Positions 52,671 to 60,806 of a stretch of DNA of 64,000 nucleotides are shown here, piece after piece (the first letter of the stretch is position 1; the number at the start of each line of letters is the position of its first letter). Source of the DNA: Simkaniaceae bacterium (GTDB lineage: Bacteria > Chlamydiota > Chlamydiia > Chlamydiales > Simkaniaceae); contig CP073763.1 in NCBI GenBank assembly GCA_018399075.1, positions 868,001 to 932,000 on the forward strand, read 5' to 3'. The position numbers and the translations under genes were made by a program. The notes under the pieces are model-generated. The model was not told the origin of the DNA and searched no databases. It saw only the letters and a program-made list of their open reading frames with translations.

Positions 52671-53710
52671 GATGGTTTCTCCGTATTAGAGTTTAAAACT
52701 TGTGAAAGGGTATCTGAGAAAGACTCCCAGGTGAATTTTTGACTTTCAGGGCTTTCTAGATAAGCTTTGATATGGGAAAGGTAGGATTCATACTCCTCTT
52801 TCGTCATAGTTTGAATGAAGGCAAGCATTTCTTCAAAACCCTTAAATTGACGGTAGTCAATGAAACAATCTTTTGGAATATACTCTTCAATATTTGGTGC
52901 TCCAAGGTAAATAGGAATCGCTCCAGTGGCAAAACTATCGAAGATTTTTTCTGTGATATAGCCAGGAACCGCCCCATTCTCGAAACAGAAGTTAAATTTG
53001 TAGCCCTTAAGAGCTTCCTGCTTATCTGGAACCCGTCCTTTAGCATTCTTAAAGCCATCCCATCCCCTGCCGTAGAGATCAAAAGTCCCTTCAGGTTTCT
53101 CTTCGAAAAATTTTACAGCTTCTCCACGCATGGAATAGAGCTCATTTTCAAAGTCATTAAACTTTAAGTTCGAGTTGATCATACAAAGGAGCTTTCTATC
53201 CTCAAAGGAAGGGAGATTATCCTCTAAAGGTCTAAAGGCTGGGTAATGAATTTTAATGAACTTTTTTCCATCGATCATCTCATCATGCCACGTCAATACC
53301 ATTCCAAAGAGATCAAGAACTTCTCGCGTATATTGATGGTCAAAGACAGAGGGAGGTTCCCAAGAAATAAGGATGAGCTTTTCCTTGGGGATTTGCTTGA
53401 GCTTTGCTTTAGAAAAAGGGGGATTTAAGTTATTGAAAATGAACTTTTCAGTATTGAGGTTTTTGAGAAAATAACTAAGCCTTTTTAAATAGTGTCGCTT
53501 TTTTGGTTGCTCTTGCATCAGAACCCATTCAAAGCAGTAACCTGACTCTTTCATCTCTTCAGCAAACTTAAGTCCTGCAAAAGGGACGCCCTCAGGAAGG
53601 ATATTGACAAAAGGGGTCACTTTAATGACTTTTTCATTACCCTTAAAGCTAAAAAGAGCAACGACTCCAAGGCAAATAACCGCAATTAAAAAAAAGGCAC
53701 GTTTCTTCAT
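52667..53710 (-). CDS. Family 10 glycosyltransferase (alpha-1,3-fucosyltransferase-like)
   Basis: This 347-residue protein has an N-terminal signal anchor (AFFLIAVICLGVVALFSF) and a C-terminal domain with the GT10 signature: YKFNFCFENGAVPGYITEKIF followed by GAIPIYLGAPNIEEYIP. GT10 enzymes move fucose from GDP-fucose to N-acetylglucosamine or glucose; sugar specificity may differ. The anchor suggests envelope localisation facing the periplasm or cytosol. ATG 53710 is preferred to the GTG frame opening at 53746. Confidence 0.85.
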   Translation of the reverse strand: MKKRAFFLIAVICLGVVALFSFKGNEKVIKVTPFVNILPEGVPFAGLKFAEEMKESGYCFEWVLMQEQPKKRHYLKRLSYFLKNLNTEKFIFNNLNPPFSKAKLKQIPKEKLILISWEPPSVFDHQYTREVLDLFGMVLTWHDEMIDGKKFIKIHYPAFRPLEDNLPSFEDRKLLCMINSNLKFNDFENELYSMRGEAVKFFEEKPEGTFDLYGRGWDGFKNAKGRVPDKQEALKGYKFNFCFENGAVPGYITEKIFDSFATGAIPIYLGAPNIEEYIPKDCFIDYRQFKGFEEMLAFIQTMTKEEYESYLSHIKAYLESPESQKFTWESFSDTLSQVLNSNTEKPS

Positions 53711-53828
53711 AGTTTTTTCATCAAAAAATTTTATCAAGATTACCACAACGAAGAGAAATAGGAAACATTTTACACATGTAAATGATCAAAGTGGTATAGA
53801 AAAATAGGATTGGACTGAGGATTTTCAA

Positions 53829-54296
53829 ATGGATTTTATTGAAAGAACAATTGAAGTTGCCATGGAGAATGTCAAAGAGGGTGGGCGCCCCTTTGCTTGT
53901 CTGATTGTGAAGGATGGAAAAGTTCTCGTGGAAGCGGCAAACCAGGTAGCCCAATCTCATGATCCAACAGCCCATGCTGAGATCCTTGCGATTCAAAAAG
54001 GATCGCAACTATTAAAGTCTGAACATTTTGAGGGATGTGAATTTTATATTCTTGCCCATCCCTGCCCGATGTGTCTTGCTGCAATGTACTATTGTAGTCC
54101 TAAACGTGTCATTTTTATCACAACGCGTGAAGAGTATTCCGAATACTATGTCGATCATCGGAAATATTTTACCCTACAAAATTTTTATGAAGAAATTTGC
54201 ATGCCCTGGAAACAGCGGGCTTTGCCAATGGTTCACAATCCTAACCCGCGAGCCATTGATGTTTACAAATTATGGAAAGAGGTGAATGAGTCATGA
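53829..54296 (+). CDS. Guanine/cytosine deaminase-family zinc enzyme
   Basis: This 155-residue deaminase has the zinc motifs HAE (49-51) and PCPMC (78-82). The C-terminal part (YYVDHRKYFTLQNFYEEI...PMVHNPNPRAIDVYKLW) resembles bacterial guanine deaminases more than tRNA-adenosine deaminases. It would deaminate a purine or pyrimidine base in salvage. It overlaps the following carbonic anhydrase by 4 nt (ATGA). A decayed partial copy lies at 61631-61911. Confidence 0.85.
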   Translation: MDFIERTIEVAMENVKEGGRPFACLIVKDGKVLVEAANQVAQSHDPTAHAEILAIQKGSQLLKSEHFEGCEFYILAHPCPMCLAAMYYCSPKRVIFITTREEYSEYYVDHRKYFTLQNFYEEICMPWKQRALPMVHNPNPRAIDVYKLWKEVNES

Positions 54297-54919
54297 AGTG
54301 GTTTTTAAGTTTTTTAGTTTTTAGCATAGCATCTTTAACAGCAACTCAAACGCCTCAAGATGCTCTTAAGCGGCTTCAGCAAGGGAACCATCGTTTTGCT
54401 ACGGAAAAGCTTCTTCATCCTGATAGAACCCATGAAAGGAGACTTTCTCTTACTGAAGGGCAATCACCCTTTGCCGTGGTTGTCACTTGCTCCGATTCAA
54501 GAGTTGTCCCCGAAGTCATCTTTGATGAAGGATTAGGGGATCTCTTTGTAATCCGTGTGGCCGGGAATATTATTGGGTCGACAGAACTTGAAAGTGTGAT
54601 CTATGCCGTCGATCATCTCAACCCCTCGATTATCGTTGTGATGGGACATGAAAGCTGTGGTGCGGTCGATGCGGTTGTTCAAAATCATGATCAAGATATT
54701 CCTGTGATTGCGAGCTTCATTGAGCCCTCAGTGAAAAAAGCAAAAAGTATGGGCAAAACAGATCTACTGAAAAGCTCGGTTGAATTTAATGCTCTCAATA
54801 TGCGGAAGGTTCTCTTAAACTCAGGAACGATCCATAAGAAAGTTCATGCTGAGTCCCTTGCTGTCCATGGAGCCTACTATAATCTTCAGACAGGTGCTGT
54901 TGATTTCTTAACCCCATAA
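54293..54919 (+). CDS. Beta-carbonic anhydrase (exported)
   Basis: This 208-residue enzyme has a signal peptide (MKWFLSFLVFSIASLTATQT) and the beta-class active site Cys66-Asp68-Arg70, His119 and Cys122. It is the second carbonic anhydrase in the window and is predicted periplasmic. It is translationally coupled to the deaminase. A 59-bp duplicate of its 3' end lies at 55633-55691, beyond the outer-membrane-barrel gene. Confidence 0.92.
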   Translation: MKWFLSFLVFSIASLTATQTPQDALKRLQQGNHRFATEKLLHPDRTHERRLSLTEGQSPFAVVVTCSDSRVVPEVIFDEGLGDLFVIRVAGNIIGSTELESVIYAVDHLNPSIIVVMGHESCGAVDAVVQNHDQDIPVIASFIEPSVKKAKSMGKTDLLKSSVEFNALNMRKVLLNSGTIHKKVHAESLAVHGAYYNLQTGAVDFLTP

Positions 54920-54935
54920 ATGAAAGGAATAAACA

Positions 54936-55580
54936 CTAGAAAAGATAGACAAAACTAAAGTTAAAGCTGTGCAAATAGTATGTGGAATGAAAAGAATTTC
55001 CAGCTTTATCATTGAATTTAGGTCGTACGGCTCCTAAAAAAGCATAATAAAAATCTGTTAGAAAGGTTTCAGTGACTTGATATTGAAACCCACTTTTTAC
55101 ACGATAGCCAAAGGCATTTGCGCTGTCATTTAAAATGATTTTATCAAAGAAGGTAAAACCTAAATCCTGCTTCGTTATTATGCGTAGATAACCTGGTCCC
55201 CCAGCAATATAGGGAAGAAAAGGGCTTCCGGTAGGTATAAAAAATAGCCCCTGCAATATAAGCGTATGCGATTGAGTATAACCTTCTAGAGCATTTTTGG
55301 GCTCCCCTTTTACAAGGGGGCTTTTTGCAATTCTAAGAGAGTTATATCCGTAAGAATAAAGAAGACTAATATCCCAAAAATCTTTTCGATATCCTATAGA
55401 ACCTCCGAGGGTCACTCCAGGATAAAATTTTGCTTTGTATTTGAGAGCGCCAGTATCTTTAAAGGGTGCTATGTGTTCTGTCATCGTTCTTAAGAACCCT
55501 ATACCTCCATGAGGGGTTACATACCAATCGGCAGCATAAGAAGCGTGCATAAGAAAACAGAAAAAGAGAACTTTCTTCAT
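54936..55580 (-). CDS. Outer-membrane beta-barrel protein (OmpW/OMP_b-brl type)
   Basis: This 214-residue protein has a signal peptide (ending SYAADW), alternating beta-strands with aromatic residues (WYVTPHGGIGFL, FWDISLLYSYGYNSL, FLTDFYYAFLGAV) and a terminal strand ending in Phe (FSFVYLF), the usual BAM signal. Eight strands are plausible. It may form a small pore or host-facing adhesin. It is flanked by direct repeats of a carbonic anhydrase 3' end, a sign of insertion or duplication. Confidence 0.75.
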   Translation of the reverse strand: MKKVLFFCFLMHASYAADWYVTPHGGIGFLRTMTEHIAPFKDTGALKYKAKFYPGVTLGGSIGYRKDFWDISLLYSYGYNSLRIAKSPLVKGEPKNALEGYTQSHTLILQGLFFIPTGSPFLPYIAGGPGYLRIITKQDLGFTFFDKIILNDSANAFGYRVKSGFQYQVTETFLTDFYYAFLGAVRPKFNDKAGNSFHSTYYLHSFNFSFVYLF

Positions 55581-55632
55581 TTTTTGATAAATAGCATAGA
55601 TTGTTTTAACATGCTAAGAATTGCCTTGAATG

Positions 55633-55691
55633 GTCCCTTGCTATCCATGTAGCCTACTATAATCTTCAAACAGGGGTTGTCGATTTCTTAG
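55633..55691 (+). pseudogene. Remnant of carbonic anhydrase 3' end
   Basis: These 59 bp match 54853-54911 (the last codons of the exported carbonic anhydrase) with seven mismatches, and an in-frame TAG shows decay. The copy is in direct orientation and lies just beyond the barrel gene. Confidence 0.75.
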
Positions 55692-55750
55692 ATTGAACCA
55701 ATGGCCTTTTTCATATATACTTCAGGTGTTTTTCATAAGTTGAGGTATAT

Positions 55751-56491
55751 ATGAGATTAATCCTTAGTGTTTTTACATCAGTTTTTCTTGTTTTTTCTGC
55801 AGCTCATGCAAGCGAAGAAAATTCTATAATTAACTTCAATATTTCTCTTGATTGCCCACCAAGTGTTGAGCGTGAGGCATTAGAGTCAATTATTCCTCCT
55901 CCAGACTACCAATCTCCTAACCTTGAAGAGTGGATCCAGACGACTCTTAATGAGTTAGATCATGTGAGAACCTTAGTTCAATCAGGACATTTTAAGAATG
56001 CTACTGTGAATTTTGGTTCGAATAGTCCTACAGCGATCGATGAGAGCCAGCTTTCTAGCGCCAGAATATCCCTTCAGCTTATTTGCCTTAATTGCAGTGA
56101 GCTAGAACATCTTAAAGCTCTGAGCCTTTGTAATGAAAAGAATTTAAGTTATGCGCAATGGTCAGCGAATGCTATGGATGCTCTGCAGAATCTCCAGATG
56201 CTTATTCTAAAAGGAAATGTTGTTGCTGTGAACTCTCAAAGGTTTAATAATAATATTGAACAACCTTTAACAGAAATTACATGCAAGCTTGATATTAAAG
56301 CTCCTAGGAGTGAAGAATTTCAGGCTCTTTTAGAAGTGCTTTCAGAAGACAATCAAACGTTTGAAAATTATCATGAGTGGTCAGTAGATACAATCAATAC
56401 GATCCATAAACTTGAGCGATTGATCCTTAGCGGGAAGATTAATCTTGCTAATGGCAGCATCGATGTAGGTGACACCGATTCATCAATGTAA
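55751..56491 (+). CDS. Secreted protein of three diverged helical repeats
   Basis: This 246-residue protein has a signal peptide (ending AAHASEE) and three repeats of about 65 residues. Each runs: a short strand (ISLDCPPS / ISLQLICLN / CKLDIKAPR), a helix (EREALESII / ELEHLKALS / EFQALLEVLS), then EEWIQTTLNELDHVRTLVQSG, or QWSANAMDALQNLQMLILKG, or EWSVDTINTIHKLERLILSG. Repeats 1 and 2 contain extra cysteines. The family is not recognised. A host-facing or periplasmic binding role is possible. It is followed by a small gene after 17 bp. Confidence 0.7.
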   Translation: MRLILSVFTSVFLVFSAAHASEENSIINFNISLDCPPSVEREALESIIPPPDYQSPNLEEWIQTTLNELDHVRTLVQSGHFKNATVNFGSNSPTAIDESQLSSARISLQLICLNCSELEHLKALSLCNEKNLSYAQWSANAMDALQNLQMLILKGNVVAVNSQRFNNNIEQPLTEITCKLDIKAPRSEEFQALLEVLSEDNQTFENYHEWSVDTINTIHKLERLILSGKINLANGSIDVGDTDSSM

Positions 56492-56508
56492 GTTTATTAA
56501 AGGAAATT

Positions 56509-56718
56509 ATGAGCACAAAAGATTGCAATGGAAACCCTCTTAATGATGGAGATTCAGTCCAAGTCATTAAAGACTTAAAGGTAAAAGGATCTTCTATCAC
56601 TCTTAAGAGAGGGACAAAATTTAAGAATCTCCACCTAACTGGCAATACTGAAGAAGTGGAATGCCGTCAGGGGAAAACCATTCTTGTGCTCAAAACATGC
56701 TTTTTGAAAAAGACATAA
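56509..56718 (+). CDS. PhnA-domain (YjdM C-terminal) small protein
   Basis: This 69-residue protein matches the C-terminal domain of PhnA/YjdM: DCNGNPLNDGDSVQVIKDLKVKGSS followed by LKRGTKFKNLHLTG. The N-terminal zinc ribbon of full-length PhnA is absent. Despite the historical name the domain has no proven role in phosphonate metabolism. TAAAGGAAATT precedes the ATG. A weak hairpin (AACTAA / TTAGTT) follows the stop. Confidence 0.8.
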   Translation: MSTKDCNGNPLNDGDSVQVIKDLKVKGSSITLKRGTKFKNLHLTGNTEEVECRQGKTILVLKTCFLKKT

Positions 56719-56818
56719 AAAACTAATTCTTTTAGTTAGGATTAGTTATTACATAAAGCGTAATGGAATTGTATTCACTAAACTGATGGCAGAGAAGGGG
56801 TTTTCTACATAAGGAATT

Positions 56819-57085
56819 TTATAATCGGTAAGGACCACATCTGCTTAAGTGGAGAATTCCTCCTACTGATCCGCCAATTGCTAAAGCTTTCATAGCAGTG
56901 TATTGGAGCAATTTTTCTTCGTTAGGTTTCCTATCGCAAGCCTTAATATGGCAATCTGTAATGCTTGATACAGCAAATAGTGCAAGTCCTACAGTAAAAG
57001 CATATTGAGGAGAAAAAACAACTACCTTTTCATCGAAGATTTGTATTCTAGAATTTTGGGCTTGGATGGAATTTTTAATAACCAA
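56819..57085 (-). CDS. Hypothetical small membrane-associated protein
   Basis: This 88-residue protein has one convincing hydrophobic segment (YAFTVGLALFAVSS, about 28-41) and a second weak one (AMKALAIGGSVGGILHL), with cysteines at about 45, 50 and 83. It is not recognised. There is no clear ribosome site in the AT-rich upstream region. It may be a real lineage-specific gene or chance. Confidence 0.4.
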   Translation of the reverse strand: MVIKNSIQAQNSRIQIFDEKVVVFSPQYAFTVGLALFAVSSITDCHIKACDRKPNEEKLLQYTAMKALAIGGSVGGILHLSRCGPYRL

Positions 57086-57140
57086 ATATCTATTATTATA
57101 GTAATATGTAAAAAGACGATATATACAAGTTTAAGTGGAT

Positions 57141-58043
57141 ATGAAAATAGGCATTCTTTCAAGGAATAAAAATCTTTATTCAACGCGTCGATTAAAAGAA
57201 GCAGCTGAAAGTAGAAGACATGAAGTTGAGATTATCGACTACCTTTCGTGCTACATGAACATCAATTCAGAGAAAACAACAATTCATATAGACGGGGCAG
57301 ATCTTCCTTATTTGGATGCAATCATTCCCCGTATTGGAGCAAACCGAACATTTTATGGATGTGCTGTTGTCCGTCAATTGGAGTTAATGGGCGTTTTTTC
57401 CATAAATCCTTCGATTGCAATTACTAGATCAAGAGATAAATTACGCTCTTTGCAGCTGATGGCAAGAAAAAAAATAGGAATGCCGATCACTGGGTTTGCC
57501 AATTCTCCTGATGATATTGATGATTTGATCAAATTAGTAGGGGGTGTTCCAGTTGTTATCAAATTGATTGAAGGAACTCAAGGGATGGGTGTTGTTTTAG
57601 CTGAAACAAAGAAGGCAGCCCAAAGTGTGATTCAAGCGTTCATGGGTTTAAAAGCGAATATTATTGTTCAGGAGTACATAAAAGAGTCGAATGGATGCGA
57701 TATCCGGTGTTTCGTTGTTGGGGAAAGAGTCGTTGCTTCTATCAAGAGAGAAGCAAGCTCTGATGATTTTCGATCGAATCTTCATAGAGGAGGATCAGCG
57801 ATTCCAATAAAAATTTCTAAAGAAGAGCGAGCGCTTGCGGTCAAGGCAGCAAAAGTAATGGATTTAAAATGTGCTGGAGTCGATATTTTGAGATCAGATC
57901 GGGGGCCATTAATTATGGAGGTGAATTCCTCTCCAGGATTAGAGGGAATCGAAACCATAACAGGAATCGATGTTGCAGGAGAGATTATCAAGCACTTGGA
58001 GAAAATATTACCTTCGGGTAAAAGAAAACACTACCATGGATAA
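57141..58043 (+). CDS. rimK: RimK-family ATP-grasp ligase
   Basis: RimK adds glutamates to the C-terminus of ribosomal protein S6; relatives make other amide bonds. This 300-residue protein starts [20 protein letters not shown] and has the ATP-grasp signatures [21 protein letters not shown] and [16 protein letters not shown] 57141 is preferred over GTG 57135. It overlaps the protease-like rimB gene by 8 nt, the usual partnership. A 105-bp fragment of the gene is duplicated at 60531-60635. Confidence 0.92.
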   Translation: MKIGILSRNKNLYSTRRLKEAAESRRHEVEIIDYLSCYMNINSEKTTIHIDGADLPYLDAIIPRIGANRTFYGCAVVRQLELMGVFSINPSIAITRSRDKLRSLQLMARKKIGMPITGFANSPDDIDDLIKLVGGVPVVIKLIEGTQGMGVVLAETKKAAQSVIQAFMGLKANIIVQEYIKESNGCDIRCFVVGERVVASIKREASSDDFRSNLHRGGSAIPIKISKEERALAVKAAKVMDLKCAGVDILRSDRGPLIMEVNSSPGLEGIETITGIDVAGEIIKHLEKILPSGKRKHYHG

Positions 58044-58509
58044 AAAAGAAGAAGAAAAGCTTCATATAGGCTGGCAAGAATGGGTTTCCCTACCAGGCCT
58101 TAAAATCCCTGCAATTAAGGCTAAGATTGATACAGGAGCAAAAACCTCGTCTTTACATGCTTTCAATACCAGACCTGTAGTTAAAAACAAAAGGGATTAT
58201 GTTAAATTTTACGTCCATCCTATTCAAAGAAATAATACCCTTTCTATCCCTTGTTGCTGTCCGATATTTGATATAAGAAATGTGATGAGCTCAAATGGTC
58301 AAGTAGAAGAGCGTTATGTCATCAAGAGTTTACTTAATCTGGGAACAGCAAAATGGGAAATCGAAATCACCCTATCGGATCGAGATCCCTTGCGTTTTCG
58401 TATGCTTTTAGGAAGGGAAGCTTTGAGCTCAAATGTTGTGATAGACCCTTCAAAAACAGTTCGACTGAAGAAATATTCTAAAAATGAAATCTTTAATTTA
58501 TATTATTAG
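58036..58509 (+). CDS. rimB: RimB-type retropepsin-like protease
   Basis: This 157-residue protein has the aspartic-protease motif DTGA (Asp32; [15 protein letters not shown]) and a [14 protein letters not shown]-terminal segment typical of the putative ATP-dependent zinc protease family that accompanies RimK. In Pseudomonas RimB trims glutamates added by RimK to S6. ATG 58036 is selected because it overlaps the rimK stop; the frame opens earlier at 57970. Confidence 0.85.
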   Translation: MDKKEEEKLHIGWQEWVSLPGLKIPAIKAKIDTGAKTSSLHAFNTRPVVKNKRDYVKFYVHPIQRNNTLSIPCCCPIFDIRNVMSSNGQVEERYVIKSLLNLGTAKWEIEITLSDRDPLRFRMLLGREALSSNVVIDPSKTVRLKKYSKNEIFNLYY

Positions 58510-58692
58510 TTTGTCGAATGAAAGTAATGATAGAGTCTTCTTTTTAGAAAATTAAAGTAATTAAATGAATCGGAGTGAAAGGATCTCATTAAGATAGCGA
58601 TGAAGGGCTCCTACAACCCCAATTACATCAGCTTTTATGACAGAATATTTGGATTGTTACTCACATAAGCCTTGAGAAGGCTATCAATATTG

Positions 58693-59877
58693 TTAAGCTG
58701 TCCCAGAAATCCAGCCTGTAGTCCAGGCATTTTGAAAGTTAAATCCCCCTGTTACCCCATCAATATCGAGGATTTCCCCGCAGAAATAGAGCCCTGGATG
58801 GAGTTTGCTCTCCATAGTTTTAAAATTAATTTCGGATAATGTGACTCCGCCACAAGTCACAAATTCTTCTTTGTTTGTTGTTTTTCCCTTTACCTGATAG
58901 CGATCTGCTTTTAATTTTTCACAAAGTCTACGTATGGTGGACTTACTCATCCCACTTAAAAGCTGGTTCTCTCCACTACTTAAAAGATTCCAAAGCCTCT
59001 TTGGTAGAGGGATTGATCGGATAGTTCTTAGCTTTTTTGTCGGGCTTTCAACAGCTAATAGGGAGATTAATTCATCTACTGAAAATTTGGGGAGCCAGTC
59101 GATACAGAGCCCAGCGTTATAGTCCTTTTCTGCAAGGTAGCGGGCTCCAAAAGCCGATAGCTTTAATGCTGCAGGACCACTAAATCCCCAATGTGTAATA
59201 AGAATGGGCCCTTCTTGGAAAAGTCTAATTCCTTCTAACTCTATACGTACGTTGTTAAGGGAAATTCCGGCTACTGATTCGAGTGGAAAATCAGGGATGT
59301 TGAAAGTGAAAAGCGACGGGACAGGGGGTTGAATTGTATGTCCGAAATTTTTAGCCATTTCCCAACCGCCTTTAGCGCTTCCTGTGGCAAGGATAAGTCG
59401 GTCTGCATCAAACTCGTTTAGGCTAAACTTGGATTGCAACCTGATTTGAACTCCAACTCTATTGGCTTCTCCAAGCAAGCAGTCTATAATGGTTTGTGAT
59501 GAATCGGTAATAGGAAACATACGGCCATCTTCTTCAGTCTTTAGCTCGACTCCTTTTTCTAAAAACCACTGAATGGTGTCAGCAGGTTGAAACCGGTGAA
59601 ATGGTCCTAAGAGTTCTTTAGAGCCGCGTGGGTAGTTTTTAACAAGCTCCTTTGGATCGAAACAGGCATGGGTGACATTGCATCTTCCTCCTCCTGAAAT
59701 ACGCACTTTGCTCAGAACTTTATTTGTACGCTCGTGCAAGATCACGCAAGCGTGTGGATGGGTCTTTTTTGCTGCAATGGCTGCAAAAAACCCCGCTGCA
59801 CCTCCACCAACAACGACAATCTTCAAATTAATTTCCTCTGATCTTGATTTATGAACAGAAACCTTTGTTTCTTCCAT
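58693..59877 (-). CDS. HI0933-family flavoprotein (BaiN/YhiN-like)
   Basis: This 394-residue FAD protein has a Rossmann dinucleotide motif VVGGGAAGFFAAIAA (22-36), SGGGRCNVTHA and the C-terminal GGVTLSEINFKTMES and GLYFCGEILDIDGVTGGFNFQNAWTTG signatures. Family members are predicted reductases or dehydrogenases of unclear substrate. A 20-residue N-terminal extension precedes the FAD motif, so the true start might be a later codon. Confidence 0.9.
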   Translation of the reverse strand: MEETKVSVHKSRSEEINLKIVVVGGGAAGFFAAIAAKKTHPHACVILHERTNKVLSKVRISGGGRCNVTHACFDPKELVKNYPRGSKELLGPFHRFQPADTIQWFLEKGVELKTEEDGRMFPITDSSQTIIDCLLGEANRVGVQIRLQSKFSLNEFDADRLILATGSAKGGWEMAKNFGHTIQPPVPSLFTFNIPDFPLESVAGISLNNVRIELEGIRLFQEGPILITHWGFSGPAALKLSAFGARYLAEKDYNAGLCIDWLPKFSVDELISLLAVESPTKKLRTIRSIPLPKRLWNLLSSGENQLLSGMSKSTIRRLCEKLKADRYQVKGKTTNKEEFVTCGGVTLSEINFKTMESKLHPGLYFCGEILDIDGVTGGFNFQNAWTTGWISGTA

Positions 59878-59925
59878 GCAGACAGCTTAACATAGGTGAG
59901 ATTTCCTGGTATTATGAAAAAAAAT

Positions 59926-60483
59926 CTACTTGAAAGGCTTAGAAGCTTTACAAAACCCAAAAGCTTTTGCATCAAGAGAGGCATTAAACTTGCTCGAAAG
60001 ATTTTGAAAGGCGATCAAGGCGGTCAGTTCAACGATAGCGTCATCATTAAAATGCTTTCTTAACCGCTCAAAATCCTGATCAGGAATAGAATAAGAAGAG
60101 AGGGTGACTTTTTCAGCATAGTTTAAAGCTGCGACTTCAGATTCTGTGAATAGAGAACTTTCGCGAAAATTTAACAGTTCTTCGATTGTTTTTTCCGGTC
60201 TTCCTCTTTTTAGTAAGAGTGAAGCGTTAAAATCAATACAGAAAGCACACTGATTGATTTGTGAGACTTTAACAGTTACTAAAGCTCTTAGTACTGGACT
60301 TAGTGGAGATTTTTTACGGTTAAAAGCTCTTTGCATATGAAGAAATCCAAGAAAAACTCTAGGAGTTCTCTGCCAAAGTAAAAGAGGTTCATAAAGGTGC
60401 CCATACTTTTTCTTCTGAAAGTAGAAAAACATTCGGAGATACCAGGGACGTTTTTGATGAAGATTTTCAAGGATTTTAGCCAT
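59926..60483 (-). CDS. AhpD/carboxymuconolactone-decarboxylase-like protein
   Basis: This 185-residue all-helical protein has the CxxC active-site region (Cys79-x2-Cys82, INQCAFCIDFNASLL) of the AhpD-like family. The histidine usually four residues after the second Cys is Asn86. AhpD-type proteins are alkylhydroperoxidases or thiol reductases. A reduced peroxidase role is likely but the missing His makes activity uncertain. It stands alone. Confidence 0.8.
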   Translation of the reverse strand: MAKILENLHQKRPWYLRMFFYFQKKKYGHLYEPLLLWQRTPRVFLGFLHMQRAFNRKKSPLSPVLRALVTVKVSQINQCAFCIDFNASLLLKRGRPEKTIEELLNFRESSLFTESEVAALNYAEKVTLSSYSIPDQDFERLRKHFNDDAIVELTALIAFQNLSSKFNASLDAKAFGFCKASKPFK

Positions 60484-60530
60484 ATCTTATCTTATAAAGA
60501 TGGTTTTATTTTTTGGAAATCTTCGATTTT

Positions 60531-60635
60531 ATATTGATGATTTCATCAAAATAGTAGGGGAAGTTCCTGTTGCTATTAAATTGATTGAAGAAACTCATGG
60601 GATGGGCGCTGTTTTAGCTGAAACAAAGAAAGCAG
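60531..60635 (+). pseudogene. Remnant of rimK
   Basis: This 105-bp segment matches 57514-57618 of rimK without indels, about 80-85% identical by eye, still in frame (IDDFIKIVGEVPVAIKLIE), and then runs into unrelated sequence and a stop. It is a decayed duplicate inside the 296-bp gap 60484-60779, which otherwise holds nothing recognisable. Confidence 0.8.
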
Positions 60636-60772
60636 AAAAGTTTAGATTCACCCCATCTTTCTGACTTATGCTTCTTTTCAAGCCAACAGGCTTGACGTGA
60701 TTCATATGCGTGGAAAATCAAAACCTAAGATAGGCTTTATTGTTGTGTTATCACTTATAATGGAGATGGAAA

Positions 60773-60806
60773 GATGCGTTCAAAACTCTTGATTGGAGTC
60801 AATGGC
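60773..60806. repeat. Dispersed short repeat, copy A
   Basis: The segment ATGCGTTCAAAACTCTTGATTGGAG-like at about 60773-60800 recurs at about 63433-63460 with four or five differences. Each copy sits at or just beyond the 3' end of a minus-strand gene. Confidence 0.55.

Noticed and set aside
51026-54919. Two carbonic anhydrases as a recent tandem duplication
   Set aside because: They differ in length, signal peptide and most residues outside the active site, so they are old paralogues.
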